Assembly: GCF_016756395.1 (NCBI RefSeq)
Contig: NZ_AP018365.1
Span: forward strand, 7,134,001-7,198,000
Direction: 5' to 3'
Source: Streptomyces sp. SN-593
GTDB lineage: Bacteria; Actinomycetota; Actinomycetes; Streptomycetales; Streptomycetaceae
Length of the DNA stretch: 64,000 bases
Shown: one piece after another, positions 1-8,358 of the stretch
Position numbering within the stretch: the first letter of the stretch is position 1
How the letters are laid out: the number at the start of each line of letters is the position of its first letter
Made by a program: the position numbers and the translations under genes
Notes under the pieces: model-generated
What the model saw: the letters and a program-made list of their open reading frames with translations, nothing else
What the model was told of the DNA's origin: nothing
Databases searched by the model: none

Positions 1-363
1 CCGGCCTTCGTGGTGGAGGGCGACGCCAGCTTCCTGATGCACCTGTCGGAGTTCGAGACCGCCTGCCGGTACAACATCCCGGTGCTCGTCGTGGTGATGA
101 ACGACGAGGGGCTGGGCGCCGAGTTCCACAAGGCCAAGGCGAAGGGCCTGGACCCGGAGCTCGCGGTTATACCGAACCCCGACCTCGGGCCGGTCGCGAT
201 CGCGCTCGGCGGCGCCGGCGCGACCGTCCGCAGCACCGACGAACTGGTCGCGGCCCTCGCGGACTTCGTCCGCGACCCGCGCCCGATGGTGGTCGACGTG
301 CGGATCACCCGGAACGTGCTGAGCGTGCCCTACCGCCGGCTGCAGTACGGCGAGGACGTGTGA
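1..363 (+). CDS. Thiamine-diphosphate-dependent enzyme, C-terminal part (5' end cut off by window)
   Basis: The reading frame is open from base 1 and ends at a TGA at 361-363, so only the last 120 residues are present. They resemble the C-terminal, cofactor-binding domain of acetolactate synthase/benzoylformate decarboxylase-type enzymes. An acidic GDA stretch near residue 7 is followed about 25 residues later by an MNDEG stretch, which together look like the ThDP/Mg2+ site (GDG...N in most relatives; Ala replaces the second Gly here). The stop overlaps the next gene's ATG, so the two are probably translationally coupled, and this enzyme would belong to the same catabolic operon. Its substrate cannot be told from this fragment; a 2-keto acid decarboxylase or carboligase is the likely class. 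Confidence 0.8.
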   Translation, partial: PAFVVEGDASFLMHLSEFETACRYNIPVLVVVMNDEGLGAEFHKAKAKGLDPELAVIPNPDLGPVAIALGGAGATVRSTDELVAALADFVRDPRPMVVDVRITRNVLSVPYRRLQYGEDV

Positions 364-1256
364 TGACGGCCATGTCGGTCCTGCTGGGGGACTACCCGCA
401 CACCCGGCCGCTGAAGGACGGCACCGTCCCGGTCCCCGGGGTGGAGTGCGCCTACGCCCAGGCGTCGCCGCTGTACTCGGCGTTCGCCCGGATGGTCAGG
501 AGCCTGGAGTACGACGTCTGCGAGATGGCGCTGGCGACGTACTTCCAGGCCCGCGAGGCCGGGGTGCCGATCACGCTGCTGCCGGTCGCGATGATCGGCG
601 GTACCCACCACGGCTCGCTGACCCGCCTGCCGGACGGCCCGCGGATCACCCCGCGGGAGCTGGCCGGCGCCCGGGTCGGAGTGCGCTCCTACAGCCAGAC
701 CACCGGCCTGTGGGTGCGCGGCGTGCTGCGCGAGGACTACGGCGTCGAGTCGTCCGACGTCACCTGGGTCACCACCGAGGAGCCGCACGTCGCGCAGTAC
801 CGCGAGCCGGAGAACGTGTGCCGGTCCGGGGCGGCGAAGGTGGCCGACCTGCTGCGCGACGGCGAGGTGTCCGCGGCGGTGCTCGGCCCGAAGGCGATCG
901 GCAACCAGGGCGCGGGGCTGGTCCCGGTCCTCCCGGACGCGCAGGAGGCCGCGCTGGCCTGGATCGACCGGCACGGCACCGTGCCGGTGAACCACGTGGT
1001 CGTGGTCCGCGACGAGGTGCTGGCCGCCGCGCCGCAGGCCGTCGCCGCGCTGTACGAGGCGCTGGCGGCGTCGATCGCGGCCACCGCGGACCAGCGCGAC
1101 GCTTCGCCCGCCGGGCGGGCGGTGTCGGCCGGCTGGAGCGACCCGTTCGTCGCGTCGGTGCGGATCGCCGCCCGCTACGCGCAGGAGCAGCAGGTCGTGC
1201 GCGAGCCGATCGACCTCGACCGGATCGTGAAGGACGTGCCCTTCCTCGATGCGTAA
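363..1256 (+). CDS. 4,5-dihydroxyphthalate decarboxylase-like protein (paralogue 1)
   Basis: This 297-residue protein has the features of the 4,5-dihydroxyphthalate decarboxylase-like family, which has the type 2 periplasmic-binding-protein fold but no signal peptide here. It begins with a GDYPHTRPL strand, has a Y/F-D-V-C-E-M segment near residue 50, and carries the family core TTGLWVRG followed by an EDYGV and a Trp near residues 115-135. Known members decarboxylate 4,5-dihydroxyphthalate to protocatechuate, but many homologues are uncharacterised. ATG 363 is chosen because it overlaps the upstream stop and has GAGG about 8 bases before it; GTG 360 and ATG 372 are alternatives. It is one of four paralogues in this window. 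Cytoplasmic action is inferred from the lack of a leader. Confidence 0.8.
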   Translation: MTAMSVLLGDYPHTRPLKDGTVPVPGVECAYAQASPLYSAFARMVRSLEYDVCEMALATYFQAREAGVPITLLPVAMIGGTHHGSLTRLPDGPRITPRELAGARVGVRSYSQTTGLWVRGVLREDYGVESSDVTWVTTEEPHVAQYREPENVCRSGAAKVADLLRDGEVSAAVLGPKAIGNQGAGLVPVLPDAQEAALAWIDRHGTVPVNHVVVVRDEVLAAAPQAVAALYEALAASIAATADQRDASPAGRAVSAGWSDPFVASVRIAARYAQEQQVVREPIDLDRIVKDVPFLDA

Positions 1257-1301
1257 CGGACCCGAAGCAGTGGACGACCACGGAGACGGGGTGGAGCGAC
1301 G

Positions 1302-2522
1302 ATGAGTACGGGTGAACTGCGCTACCGGTCCAAGGCCCCCACCCGCAAGCCCGAGGTGTGGACCCCGGACCTGCTGGAACGGGTGGAGTGGCGCAGGCGC
1401 GCGGCCGACGAGCCGTTCCGCGGCGTCGCCGACGCGGCCGGAGTACGCCCCGGCCTGTTCCCGCTGCACGCCACCGGCGTCGACGTGTCGGGCGTGCGCG
1501 GTGCGGGGGAGCGCTACCTCGCCGCCCTCACACCGGGCCAACTGGCCGAGGGCCGGCTGCCGATGGACGACGTGAGCTGGCGGCACTGGGCGAACGGCGC
1601 CCGCTACTTCCTGCGGCACGGCGTGTGCGTGGAGGAACTCGACGACGCCACGCGCCAGCTCGCGCTGGACGTCATGCGCGCCAGCCTGAGCGACGCCGGC
1701 TTCACGCAGGTCGTGGACCTGATGCACCTGAACCTCACCATCGGCGAGCTGCGCGGTGAGGAGGACATGCTCAACGAGTGGCTGTACTGGTTCACCGTCT
1801 ACGGCGACCCCGGCAAGGGGTCCGAGCCGTGGGGCTGGCAGCTCGACGGGCACCACGTCAACGTCAACTGCGCGTTCGTCGGCGACCAGATGGTGCTCAC
1901 CCCGACCTTCCTCGGCGCGGAACCGGTGCACGCCACCTCCGGCAGGTTCGCCGGCACGCACGCCTTCCGGCACGAGGAGGCCGCCGGCCAGGAGCTGTTC
2001 GACAGCCTCACCGGGCAGCAGCGCTCCCGCGCCGTGATCGGCGACGTGCTGCCGCCCGACCTGTTCGTCGGCGCCTTCCGCGACAACTACGAACTCAACT
2101 ACCAGGGCATGCCCTTCACCGAGCTGACCGGCCACCAGTACACGCTGGCCACGCGGCTGCTCGGGCTGTACGTCGGCCGGGCCGGCGCGGGCCACGCCGA
2201 GGCGCGCACCGCCGAGGTGCTCGCGCACAAGCAGGACACGTACTTCTCCTGGATCGGCGACGGCGGCCCGGACAGCCCCTTCTACTACCGGGTGCACAGC
2301 CCGGTGATCCTCGTCGAGTTCGAGCACCAGGCCGGGGTCATGTTCGACAACGACGTGCCGACCCGGCGGCACATCCACACCGTCGTGCGCACCCCGAACG
2401 GCAACGACTACGGAGTCGACCTGCTGCGCCAGCACCACGAGCGCTTCCACCGGCACGGGCACGAGGGCGGGCACGAGGGCGGGCACGAGGGCGGGCACGG
2501 CGGCCGGGCGGACCGGCCGTGA
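1302..2522 (+). CDS. DUF3500 family protein with His/Gly-rich tail
   Basis: The 406-residue product matches my memory of the DUF3500 family: a WXYWF-like aromatic core, a GWQLDGHHVN motif and a PTFLGAEP stretch in the middle. The His pair and acidic residues suggest a metal-dependent hydrolase or redox fold, but no biochemical role is established that I can name. The last 18 residues are a His-Glu-Gly-Gly repeat ending in RADRP, coded by a 12-base DNA repeat; it could bind metal or be a harmless expansion. The start ATG 1302 has GGAG upstream. Its TGA at 2520-2522 overlaps a possible GTG of the next gene. Its place between two decarboxylase-like paralogues suggests a role in the same pathway. 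Confidence 0.75.
   Translation: MSTGELRYRSKAPTRKPEVWTPDLLERVEWRRRAADEPFRGVADAAGVRPGLFPLHATGVDVSGVRGAGERYLAALTPGQLAEGRLPMDDVSWRHWANGARYFLRHGVCVEELDDATRQLALDVMRASLSDAGFTQVVDLMHLNLTIGELRGEEDMLNEWLYWFTVYGDPGKGSEPWGWQLDGHHVNVNCAFVGDQMVLTPTFLGAEPVHATSGRFAGTHAFRHEEAAGQELFDSLTGQQRSRAVIGDVLPPDLFVGAFRDNYELNYQGMPFTELTGHQYTLATRLLGLYVGRAGAGHAEARTAEVLAHKQDTYFSWIGDGGPDSPFYYRVHSPVILVEFEHQAGVMFDNDVPTRRHIHTVVRTPNGNDYGVDLLRQHHERFHRHGHEGGHEGGHEGGHGGRADRP
2457..2504 (+). repeat. 12-bp tandem repeat encoding His-Glu-Gly-Gly tail
   Basis: About three to four copies of the 12-base unit GGGCACGAGGGC lie in frame at the 3' end of the DUF3500 gene. Each unit codes for Gly-His-Glu-Gly, and the last copy is degenerate (GGCACGGCGGC). 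Because the unit is a multiple of three, copy-number change would lengthen or shorten the tail without breaking the frame. Confidence 0.85.
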
Positions 2523-2539
2523 ACCAGAAGGAGTCGGAG

Positions 2540-3406
2540 ATGAAGTTGGTTGTGGGCCGGGACGACCTCGCGGAGGCGGCGCTGGGCGCGGTCTCGCAGC
2601 GCGGCACGGCCGTCGAGCGGGTCGACGTGAAGCCGGTGCACAAGGCCTCCCGGGGCTTCGTGAACGACCAGGCGGTCGACCTGTGCGAGCTGGCGGTGGT
2701 GACGCTGCTCCAGGCCGTCGCCCTGGGCAAGCCGGTCGTCCTGCTGCCGGTCACCACCCTGGGCCGCACCCAGCACCAGACCCTGGTGACCATGGGCGAC
2801 CTGACGGTGGCGGACGTGGGGGGCAGGAGCGTCGGCATCCGCTCCTGGAGCCAGACCACCGGCGTGTGGGTGCGCGGCTTCCTCACCGAGCAGTACGGCG
2901 TGGACCTGCGCTCGGTGGACTGGACGGTCTACGAGGGCGGGCACGTGGACGGCCACCAGGACCCGTCGTGGGTGCACCGGGCACCGGAGGGGGCCCGCCT
3001 CCAGGCGGACTTCCTCGAAGGACGCCTCGACTTCGGGGTCATGGGCAACGAACTGCCGGACGACGACCGCATCCGCACCGCCATCCCGGACGCCCGCGAG
3101 GTCGCCGAGCAGTGGACGAAGGAGCGCGGGTTCCTCCCGCTCAACCACGTGGTGGGCGTGACCGCGGAAGCCGCCGCGGAGCACTCGGCGGCGATCCTCG
3201 CCGCGTACGACGCGATGGGCGAGGTGGCCGCGAAGGACCCGGGCGGGACCAACCCGGTGGGCTTCGAGGCGCTGCGCGGACCGGTCTCCCTCGCGGCCCG
3301 GTACGCGCGGGAGCAGGAAGTCCTCTCGCGGCCGGTGGAGTTCGACGAGCTGCTGGAGCAGTCGTGCGCCGCCCTGGGCGTCACCCCCGCCCGCCTGGGC
3401 GGCTGA
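2540..3406 (+). CDS. 4,5-dihydroxyphthalate decarboxylase-like protein (paralogue 2)
   Basis: This 288-residue protein is a paralogue of the first decarboxylase-like gene. It keeps the core TTGVWVRG with EQYGV and Trp at about residues 110-130, and the downstream D-F-G-V-M-G-N-E-L segment. Its N-terminus is shorter and starts at a diverged strand, MKLVVGRDD, lacking the GDY opening of its sisters, so its active site may differ. ATG 2540 has a good ribosome site (AGAAGGAG, 2527-2533) about six bases upstream. An in-frame GTG at 2519 overlaps the preceding stop and is a less likely start. It shares an operon with DUF3500 and paralogue 3. Function is inferred from family only. Confidence 0.78.
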   Translation: MKLVVGRDDLAEAALGAVSQRGTAVERVDVKPVHKASRGFVNDQAVDLCELAVVTLLQAVALGKPVVLLPVTTLGRTQHQTLVTMGDLTVADVGGRSVGIRSWSQTTGVWVRGFLTEQYGVDLRSVDWTVYEGGHVDGHQDPSWVHRAPEGARLQADFLEGRLDFGVMGNELPDDDRIRTAIPDAREVAEQWTKERGFLPLNHVVGVTAEAAAEHSAAILAAYDAMGEVAAKDPGGTNPVGFEALRGPVSLAARYAREQEVLSRPVEFDELLEQSCAALGVTPARLGG

Positions 3407-3458
3407 CCCCCGCCCGGAACCCCACGTTCGCAGCACACACCCGACTGGAAGGCAGGTC

Positions 3459-4448
3459 ATGGCGAAGCTCACGGTGGCCCTCGGCAACTACCGACACGCC
3501 CAGGCGTTGATCGACGGCAGTGTCCCCGTGGAGGGGCACGGCGTGGAGGAGGTGCGGGTCAGGCCGATCATCGGCGCCTACCGGCGGATGATCAGGGACC
3601 TGGAGTTCGACGTGTGCGAACTCGCCCCGGTCTCCTACCTGATGGCGCTCCAGGAGGACGTGCCGCTGACCGGCGTCCCGGTGTTCCTCAACCGGCGCTT
3701 CCACCACGGCGACATCCAGTGCGCGGCCGGCTCCGGCATCCGCGTGCCGAAGGACCTCGAAGGGCGCCGGGTCGGGGTGCGCGCCTACACGGTGAGCACC
3801 GGCGTGTGGGTGCGCGGGGTCCTGAGCAACGAGTACGGCGTGGACGTCGACAAGATCACCTGGGTGGTCGACGACGACGACCACATCGAGGGCCGCACGC
3901 CCGGCAACGTGGAGCGGGTCACCGACGGGCGCTCGCTGGGCGAGTTGCTGCGCGCCGGGGAGATCGACGCGGCGTTCACCGGCAACGCCGGCACCGGCCG
4001 GGCAGGCGCGCCCACGGCCGGCTGGACCGCCGCGGCCGAACCGGCCGCCGCCGACGACGCGGACGCGGGACCGTACCCGCTCTTCGCGGAGGCCGACGTG
4101 CTCGGCGCCGACTGGTACCTGCGCACCGGGATCTACCCGCTGCACTCGGTGGTCGCGGTCCGCTCCGACCTGGTCAGGGAGGACCCCGGGCTGCCGACCG
4201 CGCTCTACACGGCGTTCGCCGACAGCAAGCGCCGGCAGGTCGCCACCGACCCGGAGTGGACCGAGCTGCCGCGGCTGGGCCGGCAGGCCCGGCAGGTCGG
4301 CGGCGACCCGATCCCCTACGGCCTGGAGGCGAACGAGGCATCCCTCAGGGCCCTGGTCCGCTACTCCCAGGAGCAGGGCCTGCTCGACTCCGACTTCCCC
4401 AGCGACCCCCGCCGGCTGTTCGCCGAGGGCGACTACCCCGGCGCCTGA
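3459..4448 (+). CDS. 4,5-dihydroxyphthalate decarboxylase-like protein (paralogue 3)
   Basis: This 329-residue member of the decarboxylase-like PBP2-fold family opens with VALGNYRHAQALIDG and has the core STGVWVRG, NEYGV and ITWV at about residues 110-130, like known 4,5-dihydroxyphthalate decarboxylases. An Ala/Asp-rich insertion around residues 180-205 makes it longer than its sisters. A GGAAGG ribosome site precedes ATG 3459. It is followed, after a strong hairpin, by an amidohydrolase gene. A homologous decarboxylase-like/amidohydrolase pair recurs at 17883-19689 in the opposite order, which suggests the two proteins act in consecutive steps or as partners. Substrate unknown. Confidence 0.8.
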   Translation: MAKLTVALGNYRHAQALIDGSVPVEGHGVEEVRVRPIIGAYRRMIRDLEFDVCELAPVSYLMALQEDVPLTGVPVFLNRRFHHGDIQCAAGSGIRVPKDLEGRRVGVRAYTVSTGVWVRGVLSNEYGVDVDKITWVVDDDDHIEGRTPGNVERVTDGRSLGELLRAGEIDAAFTGNAGTGRAGAPTAGWTAAAEPAAADDADAGPYPLFAEADVLGADWYLRTGIYPLHSVVAVRSDLVREDPGLPTALYTAFADSKRRQVATDPEWTELPRLGRQARQVGGDPIPYGLEANEASLRALVRYSQEQGLLDSDFPSDPRRLFAEGDYPGA

Positions 4449-4454
4449 GCCCGC

Positions 4455-4484
4455 GCCGCCCGGGCGCTCCGGCGCCCGGGCGGC
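4455..4484 (+). terminator. 13-bp perfect hairpin between paralogue 3 and amidohydrolase
   Basis: GCCGCCCGGGCGC at 4455-4467 is perfectly complementary to 4472-4484 across a 4-base loop. There is no T-run, as usual in actinomycetes. It may terminate or attenuate transcription into the amidohydrolase gene that starts 49 bases further on, or stabilise the upstream mRNA. Confidence 0.6.
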
Positions 4485-4532
4485 CCACCGCGACCGTCAG
4501 CACACCCAAGAGGCGAAGGAAAAGGCACGACC

Positions 4533-5393
4533 ATGGACATCGTCGACACGCACTGCCACATCATCTCGCAGGACCTGGCCGTCTACCCGCGCGCGCCGCT
4601 GGGCGGCAAGCAGTCCGAGTGGGCCGCCTCCCGCCCGCTCGACGCCGAGGAGATGGTCGCCCGCATGGACGAGGCCGGCATAGGCCAGTCCGTCCTGGTG
4701 CAGGCCACCACGGCCTACGGCTACGACAACTCCTACGTGCTGGCCAGCCGCCGCCGGTGGCCCGAGCGGTTCGTCGCCGTCGGCACGTTCGACCCGCTGG
4801 CGCCCGGCGCCGGCGCCCGTCTGGCGGACCTGGTCGGCGAGGGGGGCCTGGCCGGGGTGCGGCTGTTCACCAGCGGCAGCACCGTCCCGGAGCAGGGGCA
4901 GTGGTTCGCCACCCCGGAGACCTACGAGTTCTGGCGGGCGGCCGAGGAACTGGGCGTCACCGTCTGCCTCCAGATGCGGCTCGGGGCCGCGACCAAGCAC
5001 CTGATCTCGGTGCTGGTGCGCTTTCCCGGCGTGCGGGTCCTGCTCGACCACATGGGCTACCCCGACATCGCGTCCTCGCCCGAGGAGGCCGGCCAGGAGG
5101 TCGCCTCGCTCGCGAAGAACCCCGGGCTCCACCTCAAGCTCACCCACCGCAACCTGGAGCGGCTGCACGACGCCGGCGACAAGGCCGCCGACTTCCTCCG
5201 GCCGGTCGTCGAGTCCTTCGGCTCCGACCGGATCGCCTGGGGCTCCAACCTGCCGGCCGCGGAGCAGACGCTGCCCGAGTTGCGCGAACTCGCCGAGACC
5301 GTGCTGGCCGGCCTGCCCGAGCAGGAGCGGGCGGACATCTTCGCCGGCACGGCCCGCCGCCTCTACCCCGGCCTCGGCGTGGTCCAGGACTGA
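4533..5393 (+). CDS. Amidohydrolase family (PF04909-type) metal-dependent hydrolase
   Basis: This 286-residue TIM-barrel protein starts DTHCHI, giving the His-X-His metal site at residues 7 and 9. It has a VLVQATTAYGYDN strand, an LDHMGYPD motif and a terminal WGSNLPA, where Asn239 sits at the place usually held by the metal-binding Asp of GSD. The pattern resembles 2-pyrone-4,6-dicarboxylate hydrolase (LigI) and other lactone hydrolases of aromatic breakdown, so hydrolysis of a lactone-type ring-cleavage product is a reasonable guess. It is clearly paralogous to the product of 18781-19689, which shares the YG-DN strand, LKLTHR and the GSN ending. It lies between a decarboxylase-like gene and a GntR regulator. 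Confidence 0.8.
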   Translation: MDIVDTHCHIISQDLAVYPRAPLGGKQSEWAASRPLDAEEMVARMDEAGIGQSVLVQATTAYGYDNSYVLASRRRWPERFVAVGTFDPLAPGAGARLADLVGEGGLAGVRLFTSGSTVPEQGQWFATPETYEFWRAAEELGVTVCLQMRLGAATKHLISVLVRFPGVRVLLDHMGYPDIASSPEEAGQEVASLAKNPGLHLKLTHRNLERLHDAGDKAADFLRPVVESFGSDRIAWGSNLPAAEQTLPELRELAETVLAGLPEQERADIFAGTARRLYPGLGVVQD

Positions 5394-5409
5394 CCCGCGC
5401 GGTGCCCCC

Positions 5410-5432
5410 GCGGCCCGCCGAAGCGGGCCCGC
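5410..5432 (+). terminator. Imperfect GC hairpin after the amidohydrolase gene
   Basis: GCGGCCCGC (5410-5418) can pair with GCGGGCCCGC (5423-5432) with one bulged base and a CGAA loop, 17 bases after the amidohydrolase stop and before the GntR gene. A factor-independent terminator or mRNA-end structure is likely but not certain. Confidence 0.45.
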
Positions 5433-5467
5433 AGGGCGCCTCCCCCCTTCCAGACAAGGCGATCACG

Positions 5468-6136
5468 GTGCAGAGCGACAACGGCATCACCCACGAGACC
5501 GGCTCGTCCGCGACCCGGTACAGCCAGGCGTACGACGAACTGCGCTCGCTGCTGCTGTCGGGCAGCATCGAACCCAACACGCGGTTGACCGAGGCCGACC
5601 TGACCAGGTTGTGCAACGTCTCGCGCGGCACCATGCGGGCCGTACTGGTCCGGCTGGCGCAGGAGGGTTACCTCACCAGCGAGGTCAACCGCGGTGTCCG
5701 GACCCGGATCTTCTCACCGGAGGAGGCCCGGGACATCCTGGAGGCGCGCGAGACCGTCGAGTCCGCGCTCGCCGGGAAGGCCGCGGAGCGGGCCACCGAG
5801 GAGGAGATCCGGGAACTGCGCGCCACGCTGGAGGAGATGGCGGACGCCAGGGCCCGCGGCGACCAGTCGGCCTACTCCCAGGGCAACCGCCGCTTCCACC
5901 AGCAGGTGAAGGCGGCCGCCCACCAGGCGACGCTGGCCCGGGCCCTGGACACCCTGCTCTACCCGCTCGTGATGCGCCAGTACCGCAACGTCGCCGCCCA
6001 ACACCCCAGGACCGGGTCGTTCGAAGAGCACCAGGCCATCCTCCTCGGCATCGTGACCCGCAATCCCGAGGCGGCCACCGCGGCGATGCGCCACCACGTC
6101 GCCACCGCCCGGCACGCGCTCGTCCTCGGCCGGTGA
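5468..6136 (+). CDS. GntR family transcriptional regulator, FCD type
   Basis: The 222-residue protein has an N-terminal winged helix-turn-helix (about residues 18-80: LRSLLLSG, then LCNVSRGTMRAVLVRLAQEGYL) and an all-helical ligand-binding FCD domain. The FCD domain shows an Arg near residue 95 (ILEARETVE), the N-R-R-F-H segment near residue 145 and EEHQAI near residue 190, residues that normally frame a metal/carboxylate ligand. Such regulators usually repress catabolic genes for organic acids. GTG 5468 is used because the following residues are a plausible N-terminus; ribosome-site support is weak. It could control the upstream operon, the downstream ABC genes, or both. It is more distant from the two GntR proteins at 21.9 and 24.5 kb, which closely resemble each other. 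Confidence 0.85.
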   Translation: MQSDNGITHETGSSATRYSQAYDELRSLLLSGSIEPNTRLTEADLTRLCNVSRGTMRAVLVRLAQEGYLTSEVNRGVRTRIFSPEEARDILEARETVESALAGKAAERATEEEIRELRATLEEMADARARGDQSAYSQGNRRFHQQVKAAAHQATLARALDTLLYPLVMRQYRNVAAQHPRTGSFEEHQAILLGIVTRNPEAATAAMRHHVATARHALVLGR

Positions 6137-6228
6137 CCGGCCCACCCACCCGGGGCAGTGCCGTACGCGGCGCGGGGCACTGCCTCCCCATCAGTTGTCC
6201 ACGGTTATCCACGGTGACAGGAGACTCA

Positions 6229-7338
6229 ATGATCCACCACGACACGCAGGCACGCGGGCCGAGAACCCCGGCGGCCGCCCGGCGCGGCCGAGCGGCGTTC
6301 ACCCGGCCGGGGGTCAGGGCCGGCGCACGGTTCGTCGCCGCCGGAAGCACCGTCGCGCTGTGCGCGGTGGTGCTGACCGCCTGCGGCGGGAGCGGCTCGG
6401 GCAAGAACGCGGACGGCACGACCACGGTCACCGTCGGGGTCGCGGGCAACATCTTCGACATGCCGATCCGGCTGGCCGAGGCGAACGGCTACTTCAGCAA
6501 GCAGAAGCTGAAGGTCAAGTACGTCACCACGACCGCGGCCACCGGCACCTCCGCCCTGGAGTCGGGCTCGATCCAGTTCCTCAACGACAGCCCCACCGAC
6601 TTCCTGTCCGCGATCGGCAAGAACGTGCCCGAGACGGCGATCGCCGCCGACGGCGGCGGCAACCCCCTCGGGCTGATCGTCAGCACCAAGTTCGCCAAGG
6701 CCCACCAGCTCACCGCCGCCACCCCCGCCGCCCAGGTCGCCAAGGCCCTCGACGGCTCGACCGGCGGCTCCAGCTCGGCGAACACCAAGGGCGAGGCGAG
6801 TGTCTACCTCAAGGCGTTCGGCGTCGACCCCGGCAAGGTGAAGTGGGTGTCGCTGCCCAGCCCCGCCGCGGACAAGGCCGCCCTCAAGAGCAACCAGATC
6901 GACTGGTTCGTCACTTCTCAGCCGACGCCGCTGGCCATCCAGGGCACCGGGGACGGCGTGGTCGTGGCCGACTCGACCAAGGTCACGGCCTGGTCGGAGG
7001 AGGCGGCCGGATACGGCCAGGCGGTGGTGGCGCGCAACAGCTACCTGTCCCAGCACGCCGACGTGGCGAAGAAGTTCGCCACCGCGGTGCAGCAGGCCAC
7101 CGCGTACATGAACGCCAACATCGACTCCGCCACCGTCCAGAACGTGGCGGCGGGGGCCCTGCCCGGAGTCTCCGCCTCCGTCATCAAGGCCAGCCTCCCC
7201 CAGGTCGGATGGCCCAAGAGCGACGCGATGACCGCCGCCGACTGGACCAAGACCGTGACCTTCATCAACTCCCTGGGGGCGTTGACCAAGGACGCCGAGA
7301 TCACTCCCGACAACTACACGAACAAGTACCTGCCGTAG
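6229..7338 (+). CDS. ABC transporter substrate-binding lipoprotein (NMT1/SsuA-like)
   Basis: This 369-residue exported lipoprotein has an Arg-rich leader, a hydrophobic stretch and a lipobox ending LTAC near residue 52, after which Gly/Ser-rich linker leads into the mature domain. The mature part (GVAGNIFDMPIRLAEANGYF, then a GSIQFLNDSPTDF segment) is typical of the nitrate/sulfonate/taurine and thiamine-precursor binding proteins. It would capture a small organic anion outside the membrane. ATG 6229 is preceded by ACAGGAGA. The permease gene follows after 42 bases, but no ATPase gene is next to them; the ATPase at 12149-12967 could serve. The ligand is unknown and may be the substrate of the surrounding catabolic genes. 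Confidence 0.88.
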   Translation: MIHHDTQARGPRTPAAARRGRAAFTRPGVRAGARFVAAGSTVALCAVVLTACGGSGSGKNADGTTTVTVGVAGNIFDMPIRLAEANGYFSKQKLKVKYVTTTAATGTSALESGSIQFLNDSPTDFLSAIGKNVPETAIAADGGGNPLGLIVSTKFAKAHQLTAATPAAQVAKALDGSTGGSSSANTKGEASVYLKAFGVDPGKVKWVSLPSPAADKAALKSNQIDWFVTSQPTPLAIQGTGDGVVVADSTKVTAWSEEAAGYGQAVVARNSYLSQHADVAKKFATAVQQATAYMNANIDSATVQNVAAGALPGVSASVIKASLPQVGWPKSDAMTAADWTKTVTFINSLGALTKDAEITPDNYTNKYLP

Positions 7339-7380
7339 CACTGCCCGCTCACGGCTGATGAGACTGGAAAGGAGCAGACG

Positions 7381-8250
7381 GTGGTGGCTGCTACCCGTGA
7401 GATAGCGGAAAAGAAGGTCGGGACCGAGGTTCCGGCGGCAACCGGAGCGAAGAAGGACCACCGGTGGCGGGGCGCGGCCCTGGTGATCGTGCTGCGCCTG
7501 GCCGTGATCGCGCTCTGCCTGGTGCTGTGGCAGGTGATGAGCGGCCCGGTGATCCCGGAGTACGCGGTGAGCAAGCCGACCGACGTGTGGACGGCGCTGC
7601 ACCACCTGCTCGGCTCGTCGCAGGGCTGGACCGACATCAAGACCACCTCCTTCGAGGTGGTGGTGGGGTTCGGCATCGGGGTGGCGATCGGCACCGTGAT
7701 GGGCCTGGTGCTGGGCTCCTTCCCGCTCGCCGGGCGGGTGATGGAGCCGCTGGTCGCCGCGATCAACGGCGTCCCGAAGATCGCGCTGGCCCCGCTGTTC
7801 GTGCTGTTCTTCGGGATCGGCGACTGGTCGAAGATCTACATCGCCGCCACCGGGGTGGCCTTCGTGGTCTTCTACAACCTCTATCTCGGCCTGCGGCTGC
7901 GCGACCGCGAACTCATCGAGATCATCCAGGTGATGGGCGGCCGCCGCAGCCACGTGCTCAGCTACGTCACGCTGCCCACGCTGGCGGCGCCGTTCTTCGC
8001 GGCGCTCAAGACCGGCGGGCCGCTGGCCATTCTCGGCGTCATCGGCGGTGAGTTCATCGCCTCCTCCGAGGGCGTGGGCCACGAACTGTTCACCTCCGCG
8101 ATGAACCTGGACGCCGCGACCGAGTTCGCCGGGCTCATCGTCCTGATGGCGATCACGCTGATCCTCAACAGCATCCTGACCCAGCTCGACAAGTTCGCCC
8201 TCAAGAAACTGGGCCTCGCCAAGCGCCGCACCTCGGGGCAGAGCGCGTAG
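7381..8250 (+). CDS. ABC transporter permease (SsuC/TauC type)
   Basis: The 289-residue protein has a charged cytoplasmic N-terminus, about six membrane-spanning helices and the permease (BPD_transp_1) signature. The cytoplasmic EAA loop shows as IIQVMGGRRSHVLSYVTLPT near residues 180-200, which docks on the ATPase. Start GTG 7381 follows a good GGAAAGGAG site. It forms an operon with the upstream binding lipoprotein. The absence of an adjacent ATPase is unusual for this transporter class. Confidence 0.9.
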   Translation: MVAATREIAEKKVGTEVPAATGAKKDHRWRGAALVIVLRLAVIALCLVLWQVMSGPVIPEYAVSKPTDVWTALHHLLGSSQGWTDIKTTSFEVVVGFGIGVAIGTVMGLVLGSFPLAGRVMEPLVAAINGVPKIALAPLFVLFFGIGDWSKIYIAATGVAFVVFYNLYLGLRLRDRELIEIIQVMGGRRSHVLSYVTLPTLAAPFFAALKTGGPLAILGVIGGEFIASSEGVGHELFTSAMNLDAATEFAGLIVLMAITLILNSILTQLDKFALKKLGLAKRRTSGQSA

Positions 8251-8256
8251 TCCGGA

Positions 8257-8279
8257 GAATTCCGCCTACCAGGGAATTC
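8257..8279. other. EcoRI-like dyad in the permease/lactonase gap
   Basis: GAATTCC (8257-8263) and GGAATTC (8273-8279) form a 7-bp inverted repeat nine bases apart just after the permease stop. It could be a weak regulatory site or chance. No obvious promoter elements accompany it. Confidence 0.25.
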
Positions 8280-8358
8280 ACTCCTCCCGCCCAGCGCGGC
8301 ATCGGCCGCCGGGCATTCCTTTCCTTGTACATTCGAGATGCAAAGGAGCACTCTCGAC

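Noticed and set aside
330-2498. 722-codon open frame on the minus strand
   Set aside because: Shadow of the decarboxylase-like and DUF3500 genes; no motifs, and the plus-strand genes have ribosome sites and known families.
8257-8279. GAATTCC...GGAATTC dyad as a firm operator
   Set aside because: Only 7 bp per arm, no promoter nearby, and not repeated elsewhere in the window; kept only as a low-confidence feature.
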